Assembly: GCA_023053575.1 (NCBI GenBank)
Contig: JAKZAP010000022.1
Coordinates: 11,760,518 to 11,824,517, forward strand
DNA length: 64,000 bases
DNA from: Branchinecta lynchi
Lineage: Eukaryota > Arthropoda > Branchiopoda > Anostraca > Branchinectidae
Direction of reading: 5' to 3'
The notes under the pieces: generated by a model
Told to the model about the DNA's origin: nothing
What the model saw: the letters and a program-made list of their open reading frames with translations, nothing else
Database searches by the model: none
Part shown: piece by piece, positions 42,315 through 50,855 of the stretch
How positions within the stretch are numbered: position 1 is the first letter of the stretch
Layout of the letters: the number at the start of each line of letters is the position of its first letter
Translations under genes and position numbers: made by a program

Positions 42315-43033
42315 TTTCCTTTCAGGGATATACCGGCCCCGAATTGTTGACTCATTAGTCGAGAAGCCACTGAACGTGTAGTCCTCGAACGAGGGGTACT
42401 TGCCGAGTGAGAGGTAGTCACAGGTGTATTAGGGCTAAATACACTCTGGAAATGTGTACTGAGAGATTTCCATCCACTTTTCTCTTCTTCAAACTGATTT
42501 AAAGTTTGTAGTACTAACTTATTACTGATGAGGCTATGTGGTACTTTCGAACCCATAAGGAATTCGTACATATGATCGTCTACACAGTGCAAACGTCGTT
42601 TATTCGATAGTAAATCATGTAACAAGTCAACGACTGAATATTTGGTCCCCATAACTTCTATCTCTGGATCAACTTGAGAATAATTCACACCCTGTGCAGA
42701 CATAAGAAACTGTAATAGCCGTCTTCCTTTCTCCTGATAGGAAAGAGGCAATGAGAGGATAATGTCTTTATGTGTTGGTGTAGGTGGCAAAGGAGGAGAT
42801 GAAGGCGGTTGTGGGGCCTTTGATGGAGTACTATCTTTCACAATGTCCACTTTGATTGGTTTTTGAAGTTGAGGCCTGATTTTATAAATACGCTGAACTC
42901 CAGATTGCAGCAACGACAACTTAACATCGTCTTCAACGGCAGGGTCTCCCAGGAAACTACCTAGGGCATCTTCAAATCGACGAGAAGGGGACAGAGCAAT
43001 TTCTACCGGTGTGAGCTTATAAGCTTTAGCCAT
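42299..43033 (-). CDS. Unknown 244-aa Polinton protein
   Basis: 244 codons, start abutting the stop of the pX-like gene (TAAATG). It has a Pro/Ser-rich hinge (SKAPQPPSSPPLPPTPTHK, residues ~88-108), a central helical part (YQEKGRRLLQFLMSAQGVNY) and a Ser/Thr/Arg-rich C-terminus. No family recognised. The position before the integrase and the co-directional overlaps suggest a virion or replication accessory. An almost identical inverted copy is at 44443-45177 (one visible difference: Ser versus Pro in LL-S/P-NKRRL). Confidence 0.75.
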   Translation of the reverse strand: MAKAYKLTPVEIALSPSRRFEDALGSFLGDPAVEDDVKLSLLQSGVQRIYKIRPQLQKPIKVDIVKDSTPSKAPQPPSSPPLPPTPTHKDIILSLPLSYQEKGRRLLQFLMSAQGVNYSQVDPEIEVMGTKYSVVDLLHDLLSNKRRLHCVDDHMYEFLMGSKVPHSLISNKLVLQTLNQFEEEKSGWKSLSTHFQSVFSPNTPVTTSHSASTPRSRTTRSVASRLMSQQFGAGISLKGKWLTH

Positions 43034-43372
43034 TTAAAGTGCAGCTCCAACTAAACTGGATATGATTGGTAAAAGAATACTGAAAAAGCTCCCACCAATC
43101 TGTACTAAGCGTTTTCGTTTAATCTTGATGCCAGACTTGTTAGCCAGAGTACGAATGATAGAACGATGCTTCCTCGCTTGATTCCTGACAGCATCTGATA
43201 CCTGAACATTACCGCCTGATAGATTTAAACACAACTCTGACAAAGCTTCAACAAAATCATCATCTATATTTTTCAAGATTGCTTTTCGAAGTTTTGGCTT
43301 CGATTTAGCTAGCAAGATGAAAAGAGGATGATGCTTGTGTTTTTTTATTTTAAAAAAAGCTAAAGTCTTCAT
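43034..43372 (-). CDS. pX-like core protein, inverted copy with altered N-terminus
   Basis: 112 codons. From HHPLFILLAKSKPKLRK on, it equals the plus-strand copy at 44119-44442, but the first ~14 residues (MKTLAFFKIKKHK) come from unrelated sequence, because the inverted repeat breaks at 43335. A basic block (KIKRKRLVQ) is followed by a hydrophobic GGSFFSILLPIISSLVGAAL tail, the layout of adenovirus-type core peptides that condense DNA. The altered N-terminus suggests this is the product of the rearrangement, fortuitously open. Confidence 0.65.
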   Translation of the reverse strand: MKTLAFFKIKKHKHHPLFILLAKSKPKLRKAILKNIDDDFVEALSELCLNLSGGNVQVSDAVRNQARKHRSIIRTLANKSGIKIKRKRLVQIGGSFFSILLPIISSLVGAAL

Positions 43373-43462
43373 ATTCGAAATTACTATGATGACAATATTC
43401 TATATATCTTCATTTCTCTGTAATACCAATCTCAGTATCAAAACAATAACCAGTTAGGTGAC
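43373..43462. promoter_or_regulatory. Candidate divergent promoter between the two half-cassettes
   Basis: A 90-bp AT-rich spacer separates the minus-strand pX-like gene from the plus-strand ATPase gene. It contains ATTCTATATATCTTC, a TATA-like sequence. No conserved element was confirmed. Confidence 0.3.
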
Positions 43463-44128
43463 ATGACTTTCAGGTTTCACACCCCTTTTCGTGCTATTCT
43501 TTGTGGTCCGTCCTCAAGCGGAAAGACGACCCTACTCACTCGTATCTTGGAACAGCGAGACAAAATGTTCTCTGAAGCTCCTGACCATGTAGTAGTTTGT
43601 TACGCATCCTGGCAACCACTCTATGATAGGATTAAGAACCTGATTCCTGATACACAGTTTGTTCAAGGGATAGATATATTTGAAACACTAAGACCTTCAA
43701 CTTTATTGATTCTAGACGATTTGGCAGAATCTTTCGACAATTACAGCCAACAACTTCTCAATCTATTTACAATTCGTAGTCATCATGAAAACATTTCCGT
43801 TTTCACTATTACACACAATCTCTATTACCCAAGTAAAAGTTTCCGAACACTTGCCCTAAACTGTACTTATTACATAATTTACCGAGTTGTACGTGATTCC
43901 AGCTCACTGATTACGTTAAACCGTCAAGTTTTTCCTGGTCTACCAGGTTTTTTACTTCAAGCCTATAAAATGGCCACATCTCAACCATACGGTTACATTG
44001 TTTTAGACCTGAATCAGAATACACCGGATGAATTACGGGTTTTGTCAGATCTCTTGGACGAAAAAGGTTGTACTGTATATTTACCTCACACTTCAACCAT
44101 GAATCAACAGTCACGAAAATGTCGTTGA
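43463..44128 (+). CDS. A32-like (FtsK/HerA) genome-packaging ATPase, element 1
   Basis: 221 codons. Walker A LCGPSSSGKTTL at residues ~12-23, Walker B STLLILDDLAE at ~75-85, and a downstream ISVFTITHNLYYPSKSFR segment with the sensor-like Thr/His-Asn, all in the order of poxvirus A32-type packaging ATPases. It would pump DNA into capsids. The stop overlaps the pX-like ATG by 10 bases. Single copy, being in the centre of the inverted repeat. Confidence 0.88.
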   Translation: MTFRFHTPFRAILCGPSSSGKTTLLTRILEQRDKMFSEAPDHVVVCYASWQPLYDRIKNLIPDTQFVQGIDIFETLRPSTLLILDDLAESFDNYSQQLLNLFTIRSHHENISVFTITHNLYYPSKSFRTLALNCTYYIIYRVVRDSSSLITLNRQVFPGLPGFLLQAYKMATSQPYGYIVLDLNQNTPDELRVLSDLLDEKGCTVYLPHTSTMNQQSRKCR

Positions 44129-44442
44129 AGAAGTTACATGAGCATCATCCTCTTTTCATCTTGCTAGCTAAATCGAAGCCAAAACTTCGAAAAGCAATCT
44201 TGAAAAATATAGATGATGATTTTGTTGAAGCTTTGTCAGAGTTGTGTTTAAATCTATCAGGCGGTAATGTTCAGGTATCAGATGCTGTCAGGAATCAAGC
44301 GAGGAAGCATCGTTCTATCATTCGTACTCTGGCTAACAAGTCTGGCATCAAGATTAAACGAAAACGCTTAGTACAGATTGGTGGGAGCTTTTTCAGTATT
44401 CTTTTACCAATCATATCCAGTTTAGTTGGAGCTGCACTTTAA
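44119..44442 (+). CDS. pX-like core protein, element 1 (native copy)
   Basis: 108 codons starting MSLKKLHEHH; the frame is open upstream but that is ATPase coding sequence. A Lys/Arg-rich middle (SGIKIKRKRLVQ) is followed by GGSFFSILLPIISSLVGAAL. This basic-then-GG-hydrophobic plan is like the adenovirus mu/pX core peptide and is repeated in element 2 (47197-47577). The stop TAA abuts the next ATG. Confidence 0.7.
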   Translation: MSLKKLHEHHPLFILLAKSKPKLRKAILKNIDDDFVEALSELCLNLSGGNVQVSDAVRNQARKHRSIIRTLANKSGIKIKRKRLVQIGGSFFSILLPIISSLVGAAL

Positions 44443-45177
44443 ATGGCTAAAGCTTATAAGCTCACACCGGTAGAAATTGCTCTGTCCCCTTCTCGTCGAT
44501 TTGAAGATGCCCTAGGTAGTTTCCTGGGAGACCCTGCCGTTGAAGACGATGTTAAGTTGTCGTTGCTGCAATCTGGAGTTCAGCGTATTTATAAAATCAG
44601 GCCTCAACTTCAAAAACCAATCAAAGTGGACATTGTGAAAGATAGTACTCCATCAAAGGCCCCACAACCGCCTTCATCTCCTCCTTTGCCACCTACACCA
44701 ACACATAAAGACATTATCCTCTCATTGCCTCTTTCCTATCAGGAGAAAGGAAGACGGCTATTACAGTTTCTTATGTCTGCACAGGGTGTGAATTATTCTC
44801 AAGTTGATCCAGAGATAGAAGTTATGGGGACCAAATATTCAGTCGTTGACTTGTTACATGATTTACTACCGAATAAACGACGTTTGCACTGTGTAGACGA
44901 TCATATGTACGAATTCCTTATGGGTTCGAAAGTACCACATAGCCTCATCAGTAATAAGTTAGTACTACAAACTTTAAATCAGTTTGAAGAAGAGAAAAGT
45001 GGATGGAAATCTCTCAGTACACATTTCCAGAGTGTATTTAGCCCTAATACACCTGTGACTACCTCTCACTCGGCAAGTACCCCTCGTTCGAGGACTACAC
45101 GTTCAGTGGCTTCTCGACTAATGAGTCAACAATTCGGGGCCGGTATATCCCTGAAAGGAAAATGGTTAACTCATTAA
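44443..45177 (+). CDS. Unknown 244-aa Polinton protein, inverted-repeat copy
   Basis: Same protein as at 42299-43033, in the right arm. It starts directly after the pX-like stop (CTTTAAATGGCT) and overlaps the integrase ATG by 16 bases (ATGGTTAACTCATTAA). Both copies are intact, showing the duplication is recent. Confidence 0.75.
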   Translation: MAKAYKLTPVEIALSPSRRFEDALGSFLGDPAVEDDVKLSLLQSGVQRIYKIRPQLQKPIKVDIVKDSTPSKAPQPPSSPPLPPTPTHKDIILSLPLSYQEKGRRLLQFLMSAQGVNYSQVDPEIEVMGTKYSVVDLLHDLLPNKRRLHCVDDHMYEFLMGSKVPHSLISNKLVLQTLNQFEEEKSGWKSLSTHFQSVFSPNTPVTTSHSASTPRSRTTRSVASRLMSQQFGAGISLKGKWLTH

Positions 45178-46070
45178 AAAGTGTGTATCGAAACGTTGGT
45201 GAGGTTGGAAGTATTTCAGCACCAAGCATTTTGTCTCTTGCCGGTAATGTTCCATTCGGTAAAGCAGTGAAACATTTGGAAGGAGAAGACAGTTATACGT
45301 TACATCGGAATAGACGACTCAGAGCCGATCAGTATCGTCGCACAAAAGCCTTATATCCTGGCGAGTTGGCTCAGTCGGATTTGCTTGTACTGGACAAACA
45401 CCTCTTAAGACACAATCACCCCTATCGATATTTGTTGGTTGTCATTGACGTGTTTAGTCGATATGTGAATGTGTGTCCTCTGAAAACGAAAACAGGAAAA
45501 GAAGTGTCTCTTGCTCTAAAGAGTGTTTTGGAAGAGAGACCCTATAAGCTATTGCAGACTGATAGAGGATCCGAATACGTCAATCCAGCTGTTAGAAAGG
45601 TTCTCCAGAGATTCAACACTAAACTGTACCATACCCACTCTCCTATTAAAGCTGCTTTGGCTGAAAGAATGAATCGGACCCTTCGACTGATGATTAGTCG
45701 CTACTGCACGTTACAAAACACATTCTCATTTATACCGATCATTCAGACACTGGTGAATCAGTACAATCAAACACCTCACAGATCGTTACGCTTCAGGAGA
45801 CCAGTGGATATAACTAGTGAAAATGCAAGCAGTATTTTTACTGACCTTTACCCAATTCAGCCTTCACCACAACCACCCAGGTTTCAAGTTGGGGATACAG
45901 TGCGTATTAATCGGTTACAGGGTTGTTTTGAGAAGGGAAACCACCTATGGAGTACAGAGTTATTTAAAATAGCTGATATCAAGTTCACCAATCCAGTGAC
46001 GTATAGACTACGTGATTATAAAGACGAATCGATTGAAGGTGGTTTCTACGAGTACGAACTGCAGAAAGTA
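45162..46070 (+). CDS. Polinton integrase copy, 3'-truncated by the assembly gap
   Basis: Matches the first ~303 residues of the minus-strand integrase, including all three catalytic residues and the GGFYEYELQKV motif, and stops at the run of N. The chromodomain would lie in the gap. The reading frame that appears to continue past the gap belongs to element 2 and must not be joined. Confidence 0.88.
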
Positions 46071-46170
46071 NNNNNNNNNNNNNNNNNNNNNNNNNNNNNN
46101 NNNNNNNNNNNNNNNNNNNNNNNNNNNNNNNNNNNNNNNNNNNNNNNNNNNNNNNNNNNNNNNNNNNNNN
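46071..46170. other. Assembly gap, 100 N
   Basis: Exactly 100 undetermined bases, the usual placeholder for a scaffold gap of unknown size. Sequence left of it is the GC-richer element 1 and right of it the AT-rich element 2, so the two need not be neighbours at this distance in the chromosome. Confidence 0.98.
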
Positions 46171-46524
46171 ACCAAAAACTTGATTATCTTTGACGATTTT
46201 GTCACTGAAAAAGACCAGAAGAAAATAGAAGATTTATTCATAAGAGGAAGAAAGAAAAATGCCTCGATTGTTTATTTATCACAGAGCTATCATAAAACGC
46301 CAAAGGTGGTAAGGCTCCAGTGCAATTATTTTGCATTCTTTCAGTGTTCTAATCCAAAAGAAGTAAAATTAATAAGACAAAGCCATGTATCCAGTATAGA
46401 CAGTGAAAATTTTCTCAAACAATTCGAGACTGCAACCAAGGGCTACGGTTTTTTCTTCGTAGATTTAAAAACAAAAGATAAAATCCTTAAGTACAGGAAA
46501 AACTTTGAAAAATTTACCGGATAA
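46171..46524 (+). CDS. Packaging ATPase C-terminal part, element 2
   Basis: 117 codons after the gap. It opens with Walker B (NLIIFDDFV), then GRKKNASIVYLSQSYHKTPK, matching the sensor region of the element 1 ATPase and A32-like enzymes. The Walker A part is in the gap. The frame is intact to its stop. A TAAATG start of the next gene follows 14 bases later. Confidence 0.82.
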   Translation, partial: TKNLIIFDDFVTEKDQKKIEDLFIRGRKKNASIVYLSQSYHKTPKVVRLQCNYFAFFQCSNPKEVKLIRQSHVSSIDSENFLKQFETATKGYGFFFVDLKTKDKILKYRKNFEKFTG

Positions 46525-46540
46525 TTTATTTCTATAATAA

Positions 46541-46977
46541 ATGAATAAATTTGGTAGTGTTGGAAAAAAGGTTAGTAACGAATCGAATGAAAAGAGAGTT
46601 ACTGATGACAACGGTAATATTAACCTACAAGATAAGAGAATTATTATGTTAGGGGATGCGAAAGCTGACCAGGACGCTATTAGTTTCAGATCCATGACTA
46701 TTATTCTGAATCAATTTAAAGAAGAAATTACGCACAACAAGTGGGGATAAATCAGTATTTTAGCGAAGATATCAACAGATTAACTGCGGTACATGATTTT
46801 CCTAAAAATTTATTGGTAAGGATTAATGATAAAGGGTTATTTGTAAAAGAAATAATTCGAGTTAATGAGAAAGAAATTGATGATGAAAACAAGTTGATAA
46901 CAAATGTTCAAAACCCTAGAAACAAAAATGATGCTGTTAATTTAGCAACGTTAACTATGAATCTTTTAGGATTATGA
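46541..46977 (+). pseudogene. Fibre-like trimeric shaft protein, frameshifted
   Basis: Two frames (46541-46750 and 46741-46977) continue one another with a break near 46745 at a GGGG run. Two similar segments, KRIIMLGDAKADQDAISFRS and KLITNVQNPRNKNDAVNLAT, follow the pattern of repeats in phage tail-fibre and viral shaft proteins (xIxNxxxPxxxxDAVxxxxL). This suggests a trimeric attachment protein. Element 1 has no visible equivalent. Function inferred from the repeat pattern. Confidence 0.55.
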
Positions 46978-47162
46978 CAAAAAGCTTCTTGGGCAACACC
47001 ACCCATAACGGTATAATTGAAGGAAAGATTGCTGGTCAAAAAACTCGTATCGATAATATTGAAAGAGCAGTAGTAAATATTTTAAAAAGGCTTCTAGAGC
47101 TAGAGCTAAAACCTGTTGACAAAACCATTCGTTACCAGAATAGAAAAAATGATGGCTGGTAA
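46974..47162 (+). CDS. Small helical protein following the fibre-like gene
   Basis: 62 codons. Its ATG overlaps the stop of the fibre-like frame as ATGA. GQKTRIDNIERAVVNILKRL, then LELEL, forms a heptad-like helix, possibly a coiled coil; the C-terminus is polar. It could be a separate fibre-associated protein or a trimerisation tail. No family recognised. Confidence 0.5.
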   Translation: MTKSFLGNTTHNGIIEGKIAGQKTRIDNIERAVVNILKRLLELELKPVDKTIRYQNRKNDGW

Positions 47163-47196
47163 ATAAATTTTATAAGATAAATTAATTCCCTAATAA

Positions 47197-47577
47197 ATGG
47201 TTGAAACAATGGAGTATACAGTTTATTTGTCAAAGCTTCAGAAAGGAAAGCTGAAGAAATGCTTTGGTGCTAAACAAAAATGTCAGATACGTGTTAGTCA
47301 TAGTAGACAAAATGAACGAGAACCAGTTAAGTTACTTTTAAGTAAACGACAAATTGATAAAATTGAAACATGTAAAATGAATAATAAGGGCTGTGATATT
47401 GATGTATCATACAAACAGATGAAAGAAGCGATTCAAAAGGGTGGATTACTTCCATTTTTAATACCGCTAGCAATTACCCTTGGTAAGGCAGCTTTAACAA
47501 GTGGTGCTGCTGCTTTGGGTACATTCGCTGGTAAGAAAATTATGGATAAAATGACCCAACACAGGTGGAGCGCTTAA
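47197..47577 (+). CDS. pX-like core protein, element 2
   Basis: 126 codons. A Lys/Arg/Cys-rich N-terminal two-thirds is followed by QKGGLLPFLIPLAITLGKAA and TSGAAALGTFAGKKI, the same basic-then-GG-hydrophobic plan as the element 1 pX-like protein and adenovirus-type core peptides. The last residues (HRWSA) come from a 94-bp tandem duplication that begins at 47557, so the original C-terminus was probably different. Confidence 0.62.
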   Translation: MVETMEYTVYLSKLQKGKLKKCFGAKQKCQIRVSHSRQNEREPVKLLLSKRQIDKIETCKMNNKGCDIDVSYKQMKEAIQKGGLLPFLIPLAITLGKAALTSGAAALGTFAGKKIMDKMTQHRWSA

Positions 47578-47740
47578 ACCTTCCTGGAACACAAAAAGTT
47601 GTGGGTAATGGGGTTACGTGGAAGGCCTAGGAAGGAAAAAACGATGATGTCAACACAGGTGGAGCGCTTACACTCCCTGGAACACAAAAAGTTGTGGGTA
47701 ATGGGGGTACGTGGAAGGCCTAGGAAGTCAAAAAACGGGG
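47557..47740. repeat. 94-bp tandem duplication between pX-like and protease genes
   Basis: CAACACAGGTGGAGCGCTTA through GGAACACAAAAAGTTGTGGG and ACGTGGAAGGCCTAGGAAG occurs twice with a 94-bp period (from 47557 and 47651). It is clearly GC-richer than the surrounding element and looks like inserted foreign sequence. No homologue elsewhere in the window. Confidence 0.85.
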
Positions 47741-47793
47741 ACATCAAAAAAGAAGCAAAAGTAAAGTAGGACCCTCTAACCAATTTTGATATT

Positions 47794-48154
47794 ATGGATG
47801 CATTAGGGGATATACCACATTTTAGAGGTGTTTTCTCTTTAGATACGCTACCCAAATATATAAACGATTCGGAATGTGGTGTAATCAACTATGACAAACG
47901 TGGAATGCCTGGAACACATTGGGTTGCCTATTGTAATCTACCTGAATCCCCCTATGTCGAATTTTTCGATTCTTTCGGTATTCCTCCAGGGAAAAGAAAT
48001 AGTTAAATATCTAAAAACTTCAAAGAAAAAAATAGCTTATGAAAATCTTGCTGTTCAAAATATAGATGAATTAAAACTGTGGTTTTCACTGCATTTCCTA
48101 CATCCAGCGGAAAATGAAGTTGGTAGCTTTTCGTTTATAAAAATTGTTTTCTAA
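47794..48154 (+). pseudogene. Adenain-like protease, element 2, broken by frameshifts
   Basis: The first frame has GTHWVAYC (His) and EFFDSFG (Asp) at adenain-like spacing, then a break near 47990. The motif CGFHC, equivalent to the CGFHA active site of element 1, is found at 48078 in yet another frame, and a third change is needed to reach the end. So at least two indels separate the catalytic residues, and the copy as assembled cannot make an active protease. Confidence 0.78.
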
Positions 48155-48157
48155 TAA

Positions 48158-48325
48158 ATGGAGATTTATTGTATGAAATGTAAAAAGAGCACTGACACTG
48201 AATCAATGTTTAAGGCAGTGTCACAAAAAAATAATGTTCCAATGCTGAAAGGGAATTGTGTTATTTGCGGATCGAGGAAAAATCGCTTTTTAAAAAAAAC
48301 CTTAACGCAGAAACAGATATTTTAA
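48158..48325 (+). CDS. Small Zn-ribbon protein (DUF5679-like), element 2
   Basis: 55 codons starting at a TAAATGG site. It opens MEIYCMKCKK and has KGNCVICGSRK in its second half: two CxxC pairs about 26 residues apart with basic flanks, the layout of the DUF5679 zinc-ribbon found in many large DNA viruses, phages and Polintons. Role unknown, possibly nucleic-acid binding. It was too short for routine gene calling. The frame is intact. Confidence 0.72.
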   Translation: MEIYCMKCKKSTDTESMFKAVSQKNNVPMLKGNCVICGSRKNRFLKKTLTQKQIF

Positions 48326-48326
48326 A

Positions 48327-49245
48327 GACGTATTATTCTAATTATTCAGGTGTGGATGATATTTACAGAAAATTAAAAGAAAATGGTGTTAAGGTTTCCA
48401 AGGATTAAAATAAAAAATGTGTTGCAAAATGAGAATGTGTATACGTTACACAAACCTTCCTATCATAACTTTGAAAGGAGGCGAGTGTATGTTCACTATG
48501 TTGATGAGCAATGGCAAGCTGATTTAGTTGACATGCAGAAATATAAAAAAGAAAATAATAAAACAAATTACATTTTAACTGTTATTGATTGCTTTAGTAA
48601 ATATGCTTGGTGTATCCCTCTGAAAGACAAAACGGGTGCTGAAATAATAAAAGCATTCAGTGTTATATTTAAAGAAAGAATTCCTAAGAAACTACAAACT
48701 GATAAAGGTAAAGAATTTGTGATGAGAAATGTTCAAACTTTTTTGAAAAATAACGGCATACACTGGTTTGCATCTGAAAGCGAATTGAAAGCGCAAATCG
48801 TTGAACGGTTCAATAGAACGCTAAAAGAAAAGCTATGGAAATATTTCACTCACAATAACACTACTAATTGGATTGATGTTTTACCTTTATTTGCGAGTAA
48901 TTATAATAACTCGTACCACCGTTCAATACAAATGAAACCAGTTGATGCTAGTAAAAAGGTAAATCAGAAAAAGGTTTTTAGTGCTCTGTTTCCTCCAGTA
49001 GATGACTACAAAATCACAGGAAACTCACAGAGTCACAAAGTCAAAGTAGGGGATTTAGTCAGAATTAAAAAAGAAAAAAGTGTTTTTGATAAAGGATATT
49101 TACCTAATTATACGGATGAAGTATTTCAGATAGCAACCATCAGACCTACCATTCCCCATTACTTATGAAATATCTGACAAAAGTGGGGGAATTAATTCAA
49201 GGAGGGTTTTATGAAAAAGAACTTTCAAAATATATTATGAAATAA
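48327..49245 (+). pseudogene. Polinton integrase, element 2, frameshifted
   Basis: The main frame (48383-49168) holds the rve core: QADLVDM, LQTDKGKEF and QIVERFNR (D, D, E all present), and then VGDLVRIKK. An N-terminal helix (DDIYRKLKENGVKVSKD) lies in another frame just upstream, broken near 48405. A GGFYEKELSKY motif matching element 1 lies after a break near 49165. There is no chromodomain. No ATG precedes the first segment. Confidence 0.85.
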
Positions 49246-49261
49246 AATTACTTGTATATAA

Positions 49262-50009
49262 ATGGATTCAAGACGCTTGAGTGATATGTTATCGGATATA
49301 GTGAAGAACAGAGAAATTCAGAGAAGAAAGGTTCAGCAAAATGAGATGGAGAAGGCAGGATTTCGGGAATATGGCTTCAGAATTAAACGCTCCAGTTATT
49401 ATAGCACAAAAAGAAAACACTAAAGACACCATCAAAAAATTACAAGAGAACGCTGAAACGATAATTAATAAACTACAGGAAGGTGATAATAATTCAAGAA
49501 GACGGTTTGTCAGATTAGGTGATACATTTAAAACAGCTTTACAGACCACTACTTCAGAGGAATCGAGTCGAGCTCCCACTCATGCTATAGAACCCAATCT
49601 AGAACAACCATATGACGTAAATCTAAACTTAAATATTGATGTGGAATTATTAAATCAAATTAATTTAAAATATAAAGATGACTGGAATGATATCGATAAT
49701 TATTTTAAAATGCCTCATTATTACCTGAAGCATCCTAACGAAATAGATGGGGCTCTGAATTATTTAACATCTATAAGTCAAAGTTATGGTGGTATGAAAA
49801 GTAAAAGTTATAGTTCTAGTAAGTATGATAAACACATTGAATTTATAAAAGAATACAAGAATAGGTTAAAAACCATTCAAACCTATTTCGCATTAGTCAA
49901 CCAACAAGGAACTGGAGTATTTATGAATTGTGATGAAATGATTTCAAAACTAAACACTTTGATAGGTAGCAGAGTAAACGGAAATACATCTGATGAGGTG
50001 GAGAAATGA
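49262..50009 (+). pseudogene. Helical Polinton protein of unknown function, frameshifted
   Basis: It starts at a TAAATGG site (MDSRRLSDMLSDIVKNREIQ) and continues after a break (about 49350-49400) in the frame that ends at 50009. It is rich in Lys, Asn and Glu with long predicted helices (TKDTIKKLQENAETIINKLQ), and ends in tyrosine-rich and helical segments. No family recognised. Its position before the penton-like gene is conserved only in part with element 1. Confidence 0.55.
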
Positions 50010-50097
50010 AGCTATTGATATTTTGGATTCGTTAATGCGAAATAAATTTCTTACGAAGAGATATTACAATTCAATATATAAAAAATATTTCTAATAA

Positions 50098-50788
50098 ATG
50101 GTGTTGTTAAACATTGAAGGTAATGAAAGTATCATTGATATAACATTTAGTCAACCAATCGAATTGAACCGTAATTGTGATTATGAAATAGGTTTGAATC
50201 AGTGTACTTTGTGGTATTCGTGGCATAATATAAGTGATAAATTTGGAAATAATACATTTCAATACAGGAAAGATGAAGATAATAATGCAACAGAATGGAT
50301 GAATGTTACTATTCCTAATGGGATGTATAACGATGATTGTTTGAATTATTTTTTGTGTCAGTATTTTGATACCCCAAAAAGATAAATGTCCTATTGTAAT
50401 TTCATCCAATCCAGCATCTATGAGATTTGTCATACTATTACAAGAAAAAATATGTGTTTAGATTTAATAGTGACTTGTGTCAGATTTTAGGATTTGAGAA
50501 GGATAGTGAGATATCTAAGAAAATCAATGAAGGTACAAAGCTTCCGAATATAACAAGAAGCGTTGATAAAATTCAAATTCACTGCTCTCTTGTAAACAGT
50601 TCTATCGTAAACAAAAGTAAATCAGATGTCCATTTGGACATTTGTTCCGAATACAGAAACCGGTTGTCAAATTGTTGAGAATCCTAGACAACTCATTTAT
50701 CTTCCTATCCAATACGAAAAACTTTATTTACTCCTTGAGAATGACAATTACTGATCAGTTGGGAAGACCTATCGATTTGAATGGTTGA
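50098..50788 (+). pseudogene. Penton-like minor capsid protein, element 2, frameshifted
   Basis: Three frame segments are seen: 50098-50385 (DYEIGLNQCTLWYSWHNIS), 50427-50678 (FNSDLCQILGFEKDSE, KIQIHCSLVNSSIVNKSKSD) and a last part ending DQLGRPIDLNG near 50788. The order of landmarks parallels the element 1 penton-like protein. It starts at a perfect CTAATAAATGG site. Confidence 0.68.
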
Positions 50789-50855
50789 TAACGTTGGATA
50801 CGTGCTGCATTTAGAAAAGCTTATTGATTAGTGAAATAAAATTATTTACCTATAA

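Larger units (their letters stand above)
38230..46070. mobile_element. Polinton/Maverick element 1 (adintovirus-type), inverted and gap-truncated
   Basis: This region carries genes for packaging ATPase, pX-like core protein, an unknown 244-aa protein, chromodomain integrase, penton-like protein, pVI-like protein, major capsid protein and adenain-like protease. Such gene sets define Polintons/adintoviruses. From 41406 to 43335 the sequence is repeated in reverse orientation at 44141-46070, around a spacer with the ATPase. All reading frames are open, so the insertion is young or selected. The outer TIR was not found on the left, and the right side is cut by the assembly gap. No polymerase B gene is visible. 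Confidence 0.88.
41406..46070. repeat. Inverted duplication with arms of at least 1930 bp
   Basis: Left arm 41406-43335 and right arm 44141-46070 are reverse complements without indels in the stretches compared, with very few substitutions. The right arm is cut by the gap exactly at 46070, so the full arm may be longer. The 805-bp centre (43336-44140) contains the ATPase and the true start of the pX-like gene. It is either a real foldback rearrangement of the element or an assembly artefact at the gap edge. Confidence 0.93.

Noticed and set aside
46012..46524. One long frame running from integrase sequence through the N run into the ATPase
   Set aside because: The frame only looks continuous because N codons contain no stop. 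Left of the gap it is an off-frame reading of element 1 integrase; right of it is element 2 ATPase.
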